This document shows positions 21,791 to 32,867 of a DNA stretch of 64,000 nt, piece after piece. Numbering within the stretch: the stretch's first letter is position 1; every line of letters begins with the position of its first letter. The notes beneath the pieces were generated by a model that was not told the origin of the DNA, did no database searches, and worked only from the letters and a program-made list of their open reading frames with translations. The stretch is from Mucidula mucida (Eukaryota; Basidiomycota; Agaricomycetes; Agaricales; Physalacriaceae), in assembly GCA_015501055.1 (NCBI GenBank), contig JADNYV010000049.1, positions 124,001 through 188,000 of the forward strand, given 5' to 3'. The position numbers and the translations under genes are program-made.

Positions 21791-24700
21791 CTATGGCCAC
21801 TGACGGCGGTCGTTAGGACTAGGAGAGAACTGTCCAGGAGGCTGATAAGTGCGAGAAGGCTGGCCACTTGGGCGCCGGTCAGGCGTGCGCGGAGAACGAG
21901 GAGCAGGGAGGCCGGGGTATCGTGAAAGATCCTCTGAACTCATGTAAGGATCATTGGGATGTTTGTTGACACGAGGCGTTCCAGAGAATGAAGGCTGTGA
22001 GATGCTACTGTCAAGGTTATCATTGTAATAACTTGCAGCTGGGGCGGGAAATCGCGGGCGATGGTGGTCATCTTGAGAAGATGAGTACGGTGTCGGTGTC
22101 GGTGAAGTAACTCTGTGGTCGGGATAACGCGCTGGTTGGGCGTAGTACGTATGGGGTGATGGGTGAGGCATGCGTTGAGGTGATGGCATGGAATTCTGTC
22201 TACTTTGACGACGACGTGCGATATCTGCTGGTGAATACACCTGCGCAGAATTCCGGCGGAGGCCATTAGAACGTTTAGGTGGTGATTGACGATCATACGG
22301 AGGAGTGGCATATGCGTCGCTCTCGATTTCGGGAGGCCCAGCGACATCGGAGGTAGCAATGCCCGTATCAACATGAACTTCGGGCCTATGGGAAGCAGAA
22401 TCGCGTCGATGCGACCGTTGTGTACCTGACACGTCCGGTGCCCTCGCGTCGTCGACTATTTCTACAGCAATTCCGGCGGTAGAGGCAGCTTCTACATGAG
22501 CCTGTCTTGTGCTTCGCTCGCCAGCCAGGCCGATGTTATGACCATGCGATTCTTGCGTTGGCGTATTATGACCATGTCCAAGAGATGTACCATGCTCTGT
22601 ACTTGGGGGAAAGACGCGTTCAAACAAACTATCTGCGGAGCGGATCATATGGACCATAGAAGGAGACATCTCATGGGATATGCTTGGGTTGGGATCATGT
22701 CTGGGAGGAGGTGAGTGGAGTCTGTTTTCGGAATCTCTTCGGCGGGAAGGACGATGCTGTTTAGAGCCATGTCGCGAAGAAGGAGGGGGGGACGAAGCCA
22801 GGTTCCTTTGTTGCTGCCGATGAACATGAGAGCTTCGGTGATCGGTATACACTGAAAGTGGCGAAAGCAAATCATCACGAACAATGATACCATTCTCATC
22901 CTGATGATAGTTGTTTGGACGTTGCGGTTGACCTCGGCTTTGGCGGATGAGACTGGGAGGGGGAGGATCATCGAATTCATAACGTTGATTGTCATCTCCG
23001 AGAAGTCGGCGCTGTCCGTCTTCATCCTTGGAGGGACGATGCGCACGGTGCTTCTTAGAGTGTCTTCGACGATTCGAAGGCTGCCGCGCCGGAGAATATC
23101 GGTCACCTTCATCATCCGCATCTTGACCAGACTGAGAGATTCTGTTGTATATGTTCCGCCACCAAGATCGCTGTGGTCGATGATCGTACAGTGGCTGATC
23201 CTGGGAGCCGGGCGCCATCTTGATGTGGCCACGTCCCGGGATATCTGTGGAAGAATGGCGAGTCAGTAGTAGACAAGGCACGAGTAAAAGAACCCTACGA
23301 GAACCATATCCACGTCGCTCTAGTTCCCGTTCAATTTGTACTTCAAGATTGTCGCTTTTCTCCCGATGGAGACCGTATACAAACTCGTCCCCAAGTCCGA
23401 GCCATTGTCGTTCAACCCGCTCTTCTGCAGCTACATCCAAATGTACATCGGGCAATGTCGCAGATTCCTTCTCCGAGGTTTCAACAGTGGTATGCTTCGT
23501 AATGTGAACAACGCTTTTGCCGTCGAGGTTGGTGCGAGATTTTCCAAATGCACCTTCATAATGAGCAAGGCGCTTGACATTCTGATCGCCTGGAGGCTCT
23601 CTGCCACGAATCTTTGCCCACATGTACTTCCATCCTTTCCAGATTTCTTGGAAGGTTTCCCTGAAATTCATGGCATGCAAAAATGAGCGTAACATGGGTG
23701 TACGTTTCGGACGCGGTTCAGTTGAATTTCGATCATGATGCGGACGGTAGGCCTTGTACGTGAAAGCGCGAATGTGAAGGAATGCGAAGAGCCTGGTACA
23801 AGTCAATCAAATGTCGAAGTCAAGGGGTATCACATACATCATCTCGAAGGTCTCCAGCAGAGCACCAATCCCAATGTTGATATCTTCGGCGGTCATGTAT
23901 TTGGTCTGTCGATATGTAAGTCACGAAGAGGGAATGTAAAGTAGGGGCGCATACATCCTTGATGACAGAAAGCATGGAAAGCACCGAAAGGAAGGAAGCC
24001 TGCCAAAAGGTCAAGAACACTAGGAGAATGCCCAAGTCAGGCAATCATCAACTCGTCAAGCGGATAACTTACCGACAGCCTTGATAGCAAAGAGCTTCAG
24101 TAAAGGTCTTTGATGCGCCAACTCTTCGGATACGACCACGTAGAGCTGGATGAGACAGTACATGGCTATTGTGACAGAAATGGAAACAATGACGGTGATC
24201 TTTCATGAATGTCAGAAGAGGATTGAACACTGAGGCTGTAGAATCCTACATAGATGTGGCCCCATTCTGGCCCCCAAGAAGCTTCACAATACAAACCCGC
24301 GTACTCAAGAGCAACCGCAGCAAGAGTTGTTCTACGGAGGATGAGAGCAGGAAATTATAAGGTAACAGGACTCACAGAGGTCGTATGACACAATATTGTA
24401 GCACGCCCCACTTCATCCATTGCAGAAAATATAGACCGTCGCTTGGCTTCCATTTCACAAATCCCATCGGGAACACCCATGTTTTCACCTTGTCCCCGCT
24501 CAAGCGTGCCTTGTCGTCTGCCTCTCGAGACAAACCATTCTTCAAGAAAATAGCCCTCTGCTCCGTCTCATCGGGAGAGAGATAATAGAGCAGAAGATAG
24601 AAGAAGGAAGTCAAAACGGTTGACTCATAGGCGTCTCTGACCAGAAGTAAGGGTGTGGAATGGTCCTGTATATAAGATGAAAGTGGTTCATGCTATAGCA

Positions 24701-25185
24701 AAGAGCGGACGTACCCAGAAGAAGTAGGACAGTAAACTGATGACGGCGTAGACAGGAACGAGGAGCAAGATTCGTACAATGTCTAAAGGGATATTAGGAA
24801 AATTCCTCAATTTTTGAAGAAAGCTTTACATCGTTGTTCCCGTTTCTGAAGTGAAGGTCAATGAACGCCTATCTGACGATCAGCAAGGTGGGCTCACATT
24901 TGTATACCATTGCAAATGTTTGCCGATGAGCCAGGCAGAGGTCATCACGGCTATTATAGTGAAGAACGAGGCGACAATCCAGCCAACCTATATGCTTTGA
25001 GCCTCCCATCTCAACAAGAAAATATTTCAGCATACATGGTGCGCTTCACAACAATTTAGCCCAACAATTTGAGATTAAATAGAGCTAAACACACCTTGAA
25101 AAACTAGATTCCCGTCCTGCAGTAACGAAGGCCCGTCCTCCGCTTCGTGCTTGGGGCATACCGCCGCATCATTCTCCTCGGGCAT
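21791..25185 (-). CDS. TMEM184 / organic solute transporter alpha family membrane protein
   Basis: Multi-pass protein of the OSTA/TMEM184 (DUF300) family, usually placed in endomembranes or vacuole. Start at 25185 (MPEENDAAVCPKHEAEDGPS). Conserved segments spread over about ten exons: HHVGWIVASFFTIIAVMTSAW, IVRILLLVPVYAVISLLSYF, DAYESTVLTSFFYLLLYYLS, FLQWMKWGVLQYCVIRPLTT, YVVVSEELAHQRPLLKLFAI, VFLTFWQASFLSVLSMLSVI and TKYMTAEDINIGIGALLETF, then LFAFLHIRAFTYKAYRP. After the membrane core comes a very long polar tail of about 600 residues rich in Ser, Pro, Arg and His, probably cytoplasmic and disordered, ending RRQWP. Transport substrate is unknown. Confidence 0.88.
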
Positions 25186-27907
25186 TATGGTATCTCTCTA
25201 TTGTCGTGGGGTCGTGAAATTCTTGTCGTAAACGTCGTGTGAATTGGAGGGGTTTTAGTCGTCGACAAGCACACTGCTGAGGTCGTCGTCGAAGCCAAGG
25301 AGCCGTCGCTTGACTAGACAGACTCGGACTGGCTTCGTGATGTCAGGAGAGAAAGTGCCGTTTCAAGTTGTCACATATCATGCCACGGGTAGAGATGCCG
25401 GCCGCTTGCTTAAGGGACAGCTTAGCGCGCCAACCGACGAATAGCGCGCCCTGCGTCGTTGGCCGCCTGCATAGTCATGCAAAAAGCGGCGCCGCCGTGA
25501 AGGGCGCGTTACTGACTTGTCGGGACCGCCCAGAAAATTCCGTATGGCCAAGTGACTGGTAACGCATAGCTCTATTTCTCGGACTGACACTCTAACTACT
25601 TTCTAGTGTCGTCCTATCGTTTCTTTGATCTGGCGAGGGAAGCACACGTGCCTGTACCGCGCCACATACATGCAACACGGTTGTTCACACGGCTACATAA
25701 GCGCGCGTCTGATTCTGAGGTCACACGTTTATGAGGAGAAATGAATGCTTGCAATATTTCCGAAGAGCAGTGGTTTTGACTCGTGTATGTCTGCGTAAGC
25801 ATCCAGTAAAGTGTTCAGGTCTACCCCGGTACCGCGAGCTGCTCGATATCCGTCTCAACAGCCGCCAAAATCGACTCTGAAGCATCAACGACCGTCTCGC
25901 TAGGACGAAGTTGTCAACGACATACCAGCGGCATCTCCATTCCGAATAAGGGACATTCTGGCGTAGGGGTGGTACCGGCGCGTCCGACAGCTCTTGAGAA
26001 TTGGTTGACGGAGCGACGCTGCGCGCAGTAAATGTTTCTGGACCATAGTGTATCTCTGGGTGTAGTGGGAAGGAGGTGAGTAATTATTACCTTTACTTTT
26101 TCAAACTTTTGAATTCAACGGAAACGGAGGATCCAATTTCGGTTACGAAAATGCAACATTAGCTTCTTTCGATACATGAACAATCGGCCTCGACCTCCGC
26201 TCTGATGACGGCGACAAATAATCAACGAGCTGCACGCCCTGCCTACAAGCCGAGATAGTATAACCCACGAGGAGGCAGCCGGGCGAGGAACGCATAGAAA
26301 ACAAAGTCATACCTTTACATTACACACGATCGATTTCTGGACACAGCAGATTCGTTCCATCCTATCATTGCAACGTCTGGCCAGTGCACGAGCCTTTGCT
26401 TCTGCTATTGAGTCACGTGATGTGGCGGCAGGAGAGAAAGAAGTTCCAAGCTTAAAGTCTTCGTGATTGCGGCGGAACAGACAATTGATGCGAGTGATGA
26501 AAGTCATATTGGGCAGCAAGCGCGACAAGAACGGTCAGGTAGGAGTAGGGGAGGGTTCGAAAATGAGAGATAAGCCAAATTCGTTCGTGCGGGCATTCCC
26601 CAAAAGTCGCGACAAAGGAGGATCTCCAAATGGTTATGTGAAGGTTCCAGGTCTCGACGCAAGTATCTGAAGTGCGCATCGATGGAAGAAACCTCAGTCT
26701 CACTGTGTAAACGTTCAATTCTCGTCGCCCCTCCAAGAATGCACACTCGCCGATTGACCCAGAGCCTGTCAAAAAATGCCCTCTAGATTCGCTTTAGCGA
26801 GAAGATGTACGCGATCTTTGTCTGTTCTTGCCACTCGAGCTGCGCCCTTGATGTCGATTGGAGTCGGCGGTGTATCCTCTGTGTAAGCGCTGCGCCACCT
26901 CTTTTCTAGGCCTTGACTATCTGTCGGGTGTTCTCCCTGTTTCTATCACGGCGCCCTTCGCATTGCGCTCGAATCCTGAAAGATGTTCAGATAATTTCCT
27001 CCCCGTAGGTCTTGTTGACGTTGACCACAGTTTGTGTAGAAAAGCAGGAATCTCCCCTGTGCAGCGGTTCCGAAAAGACGGAGCGTGTGGCTAGACATGA
27101 TATTTTTTACTGACCGCGAGGAGGGAGGGGGAAAAGACCGCGGGGACGGAGGGAGAAAAGCTGGATTGCTCGAGACCTCTCTGTTCCACCAGAGTATCTT
27201 GTGGTGCTTTGAACAGACGACAATCATGACCTCGACTGAGATGTACGCTTTCGCAAGCCTGGACTGTGTTTCTGGTAGGAGGCCGCAAGAATCAGCGTCC
27301 ACACTGAATACTCTCTGACTGGCGACGGCCGAATGCTTCGGCCTCCATGGGCGTTGCATGAGGTTTGCTTAAGCAGAATGATCGATATCAAGTGGCTGTG
27401 CTAGAGTTTGTACAGGAGCTGCCTTGTGCAAACAACCGCGCGCGCCCAGAAAGATCGGTCTTTGAGTGCGCCGTCTATTACGATACTGAGGTGTACCAGA
27501 ATATTGAATCTTTGAAGGAAATATCGTTGTGAATGATATGATATAGTGAGTACGACTCCTTGTGTATTCAGAATCTGGATCCGATTGCGCTGGCGACTGG
27601 CTTTGTCGACAGCATGAGCTCAATACTTACATGGTACTAAAGAGCTGTATGTGTCAGGCTATCAATACCAATCTTCACACATGGCACGCGAATGACGGAA
27701 AAACAAGGGCAAGACGAACAATAACATTTCGCTGCTATTGTTGTTACCCGGTTCCCATACGCTTATTGTTGTTCGGGCTCTATATGGAAGGCGGACCCTG
27801 GATGCGCACACTCATTGTCCTACCGTGACAATTACCATTGTCCAAGAGAACAAAAGAAATGGCAAAACCGAGAACGCCATTTGGCACTTGCCTCTTACCA
27901 TCTTCCA
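25186..27907. other. long intergenic region upstream of the Ste6-like gene
   Basis: The largest gap in the window, about 2.7 kb, between divergent start codons. Only short open frames on both strands, with no motif or sensible splice chain. It probably holds regulatory sequence for the exporter and the TMEM184 gene. No transposon ends, long repeats or tRNA were seen by eye. Confidence 0.4.
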
Positions 27908-30900
27908 ATGCGTCGTCCGACGTCGCTCACCGTCGACGCCGTCGCGTCCCATGAGCTGGCTTATGAGCTCGACAACTCTCCCCCGGCGTCACTCTATTCT
28001 GATGACGACGTCAAGCACGACCTTCACGATATTCCCATCGCTTACGATGAGAAGCACGACTCTCCCCCTCCCTCCCCCCTCATTAGCATCCACTCCCGAC
28101 CTCCCCCAGTACCTTCAATCCGCCTTCTGTTCTCGCTCATTCCCCCGCACCGTCGTTTCTTCCTCCTACTCCCCGCTATCTTGGCATCACTAGTTTCTGG
28201 TGGCGTAGCACCCTTCATGACAGTGGCCATTGGCCAGGTCTTCAACGCCTTTGCGACATTCTCCAACTCCCAGCGCACCGACGCCGACAAGCAAAACATA
28301 TTGCACGACGTCGGCATTGGCTCAATCCAACTCATCGCTCTTGCCATCGGCTCCATAGGCCTCGGAAGCATAACTTCCGGCCTCTGGATTTCCGCTGGCG
28401 AGCACAATGTCATGAACTTGCGCAAATATGTCTATGCCGCTGTCACCTCCAAGGAAATGGACTGGTTCGACACGAAGATGGGCGCGGAAGGAAATGTGCA
28501 GTCTGTGGATCCTGATAGCGACGGTCCAGTTGGTGCAGGTGGTCTTATGGCCAAGTTTTCAAGGTAGGTATCCCTCATTCTGATCAACATGTATCTGATT
28601 ATCGTTGTTACAGAGAAACTGATGAAGTTCGAATGGCTTCCTCCCTCGCTTCCGGGAGATTGATCCAATACATGGCGACGTGCATAACATGCCTGGGCTT
28701 AGCGTTTTCCAATTCTTGGGCGCTTACCCTTGTCATCCTGGCTTCCGTTCCCGCTCTCATGGTCGTCCAGGCAATTTCTTCTTCTGTTGCCGGCCCCCTT
28801 CTCGCTGCCGAGCGATCCCAAACATCGATTGCGGGAACGCTCATTGACCGTGCCGTCTCCGCCATCTCCACTGTCAAGGCCTTCAATGCCGCCGGTCACG
28901 AAGCGTCCGCACTGGATGCCATCTTCGACCGCCTTCGCGTAATTGACAGAGGCATTGTCACCACATGGGGCGTGACCTCTGGTGTTTCTCAGTTTGTCAT
29001 GATGTCCATGTTCGTACAGGCCTTCTGGTTCGGCTCGAAGCTCGTTAAGGAAGGTCGACTCGAGCCCGGAGACGTCATGGCGGTGTTTTGGGCCTGCTTG
29101 ATTGCTACAAGCAACTTGCAGATGTGCATCCCTCAATTCATCACTCTGACGAGGGGCAAATTCTCGATGGTGGCCTTGCTTACCCTTGCGGAATCTCATA
29201 CGGATGGGACTGGTGCCCTTTCCCCCACCTTCGCCAATTCCGCTTCACGTCTTGCCGCATTCCAAGCGCGCATACGCCGCTCTCAACATCTTCGTGGGGT
29301 CATCCCCACCAAGTGTCATGGTGAACTCGCTTTGCACAACATCACCTTCGCCTATCCTTCTCGTCCTACCCTTCCCGTTCTGCAAGACGTCTCCATCTAC
29401 CTACCGGCAAGCGAAACTACTTTCATTGTTGGTGGCTCAGGCTCTGGAAAATCGACGATTGCTCTCCTCCTACTTCGTTTATACAAGGTCCAGCATGGCG
29501 AAATCGAGCTTGACGACCAAGATATGTCCTTCATTGACGAGAACTGGACCAAGAAGCATATTTCCGTGGTCTCACAGAACTGCATCCTATTCGACATGAC
29601 CGTGCATGAGAATGTCGCTATGGGTTTGGCTGGTGGTGTAGAAAGAACTCCCGAAAGCGTGTCTCGACAGGAGGTCGAGCAGGCTTGTAAAGCTGCTTTG
29701 GTTCACGACTTCATTCGTGATCTTCCCGATGGTTATAACACCAAGCTCGGCAATGGTGGCGCCAACCTTAGCGGTGGACAAAAGCAGCGCCTGGCCTTAG
29801 CTCGTGCATATCTCAGGAACCCATCCGTCCTGATTCTTGGTACGTCGTATCTTTCTGACTACATGCTAGATTATAACGCTGACTTTCGTTCTCAGATGAG
29901 GCCACATCCGCTCTTGACCCTACGTCTCGTGTTCTTGTAATCGAGGCGATCAAACGGTGGCGAGCAAACAAGACCACCGTCGTCATCACCCACGATTTGT
30001 CCCAAATCACTTCTAAGGACTTCGTTTATGTTTTGCGCTCTGGTGAAGTCATCGAGCAAGGATACCGCGCTGATCTCGAGAAAGCCGGGGGCGAATTCCG
30101 CTCTATGATGGATACCCAAGGTTCTTCTGGTCTTCCAACCAGAGTCATTGACGATGGCGACGCAGTAGCACCTATCGATGAGGCTAGTGAAAGCACAGAA
30201 GAAAGTTTCTCTGATGTGCGCCACACGTTGATGCCAACACTGCACGGAAGCACTGTATTGGGTAACTGGATGTTCGACGCCGTTGCCGATCTCACGTCTA
30301 AAGCCGCTGCCCCACGCCCGGCTCTCACCGTCAACCGTGAGTCTCAACGCGTCAGTCGCTTCATCCCTCTCGACGCTTTCACTGCCGAGGCCCCACAAGT
30401 CCGGAAACGCCGGCCATCGAGTATTCATATCATCCCTGCGACGCCAACCAGCACTCTAACAACGCACACGAGAAGATACAGCCTACAAATTACACCGACT
30501 AGCCCTTCATTCGCCTTCAACCATGCGTCATCCACGTCTCTCCCGAATGGTACCAGTAATCGTGTGGAGAAGAGGGGATCGAAGCGCTTTACTCGTTCTC
30601 GGGCAACCTTCGATGACATGAAGCGCTCGTCTTACTCTTCGCTTGAGGTCAAGATCGAGAAGCCTCAGGATTACCCACCATCTGTCTCCGTTCACGACGC
30701 CCAATCGACAAATTCGTTGAAGTCCAACGAATCGCTGATTGGACTCCTGCGGGAAGTTTACCCTTATCTCCCCAACAAGCCTCTTGTCATCTTCGGCCTC
30801 GTCGTGTGTCTCCTTAGTGGATCCATCACTCCCATCTTCTCCTTCGTCTTATCTCGCTTATTCTTCGAGGTATCGAATGGTGCACAGAACACCCCTGTCA

Positions 30901-32573
30901 TCAACCAGTTTGGCGCTATCATCCTAAGTATCGCAATCATGGATGGTATACTCATGGGTACCAAGTACTGCATCATGGAGACATCTGCGATGAGGTGGAT
31001 CACCAACGTTCGCCGCCTTGCCTTCAATAAGGTGTTGGCTCAGGACAAGAAGTGGTTCGATAATTCGGAAAACAACGCGGCGCGGATGGTGCAAGTCCTG
31101 ATGAAGGATGGTGACGATGCGCGCAACTTGATTGCAACAGTCATAGGACAATTCGTTGTCGTCACTGCGATGTTCTCCCTCGGCTTGATTTGGGCACTCG
31201 TACGGGGTTGGCAGCTCACTCTTGCTGGTTTCGCGATCGGTCCAGTTTTTGCTGGAGCGATGGCGCTTCAAGCTCGGTTGGTTTCTAACTGTGATATGCG
31301 CAACAAACGTGCGCGAGAGGACGTTGCTAAAGGGTATTATGATGTAGGTTTCTCGTTGCTTTTCCCCATCATGATATTGACATCCTCCCAGGCTATTACA
31401 AACATTCGAGGCATTCGTTCGATGTCGTTTGAGCCCGTTTTCCGGAAAGACTTCGAGGCCGCTACCGAACACGCGCTCAAAATGGTATAAGGGCGCGTTT
31501 GTCGAGGGGTGCACATTGGGTCTATCCAGCGGACTCATATATTTCGCCGAGGCGCTTCTATTCTATGTCGGCGCTGTCTTGATGTCAAAGGGAACCTATG
31601 ACTACCTACAATTGCTGGAGGTGTTGAATATGGTGGTCTTTACCGTCTCGATCGGTTCACAGCTAATGGCTTTCAGTAAGTCCTTTAGGGTCTTGCGCGT
31701 TGTGTTCAAGTATTGACCTATCTTTCAGCCGAAAAGATCTCCAAGGCCTCTAACGCTACTCGGGATTTCAACAAGCTTCTTACGCTCTCGACCAAGACCG
31801 ACGAATCCCGCGGTATTCTGCGCCCTGACATTGACGGATCTGTCACTTTCCGAAACGTCGACTTTTCGTATCCCGAACGCCCAGACGTACCAGTGCTACG
31901 CAGCCTTAACCTGGACATCCACGATGGGGAATGTGTCGCGATCGTTGGTGCCTCCGGATGTGGCAAGTCGACCATTGCTGCACTGCTACAACGGTTGTAT
32001 GAGCCGACATCGGGAGCCATATGGATGGGGTTGAGCGAACTGCGCTCGACGGACGTCACACATCTTCGCAACCACGTCTCTGTGGTCAGCCAGAACCCGA
32101 ACCTTTTCGATGCTACCATTGCCGAGAACATCGCTTACGGCAACAAGTCTCTATCGGAACAGGACGTCCATACCGCAGCGAAGGCGGCTCATGTTCACGA
32201 CTTCATCATGTCGCTCCCTCACGGCTACGAGACCATGGTTGGCGAGAATGCTTCTCTGATCTCAGGCGGACAGGCGCAGCGGCTACAGATCGCCCGCGCT
32301 CTCGCTCGTCCCTCCAAGATTCTTATCTTGGACGAGTGCACGTCCGCGTTGGACCCTGCCAACCAGGCTGCTGTCCTCGAGACGATCCGTCATGCGAAAA
32401 TCGGTCGCACGACTGTCATGGTCACGCACAAACTCCCTGTCATGCAGACTTGCGACCGAATACTTGTCGTCGATCAAGGCAGGGTGGTCGAAGAAGGTAC
32501 CTTCCAGTACTTGATGGAGCGCAAAGGAACCTTTGCGTCTCTTGTGACTGGCGGAGGCATTGTCAACGAGTGA
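27908..32573 (+). CDS. STE6: Ste6-type full-length ABC exporter (a-factor-like pheromone transporter)
   Basis: ABC-B full transporter, TMD-NBD-TMD-NBD. Exons: 27908-28563, 28614-29839, 29896-31343, 31392-31675, 31729-32573. The cytoplasmic N-terminus is followed by a first membrane domain with EMDWFDTK. NBD1 has GGSGSGKST, LSGGQKQR and DEATSALD; a Ser/Thr-rich linker follows. The second membrane domain includes QDKKWFDNSENNAARM. NBD2 has GASGCGKST, ISGGQAQR and ILILDECTSALDPANQ. In fungi this branch exports farnesylated mating pheromone through the plasma membrane; assignment to STE6 rests on overall layout and motif style. A frame slip occurs at 31475-31490: HALK runs into a stop unless one base is removed or two added, after which YKGAFVEGCTLGL resumes. 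Confidence 0.8.
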
Positions 32574-32867
32574 TGACTCTCATCCATTCCTTTCTTTTTT
32601 TATCTGTTGTATCCATTATTCGGCATTGACTTTTTACGTCTGATTATGAAGACGAAGGTTACGTCTCATTTGTACTTTACACACATATACACACAGCATA
32701 CATACTCACATACTTACCAACGACTGTATCGAATTCGATAATGATTGCAATGAATTTGACTTGATGTCTCTCAGAGTGATATTAAGCTGTTTGAACGTCA
32801 AGTTCTCAATTGCGTGTATGTGTACCCAAAGTCCAAATAAGCGTAAAAAAACGATCGTCGTGTATAA
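32574..32867. other. convergent 3' region
   Basis: The exporter and the YTH gene end towards each other over about 294 bp. Nothing beyond AT-rich 3' sequence was seen. Confidence 0.5.

Noticed and set aside
25186..27907. Transposon or tRNA in the large gap
   Set aside because: No terminal repeats, transposase-like frame, or cloverleaf with a TTCRA loop was found by eye.
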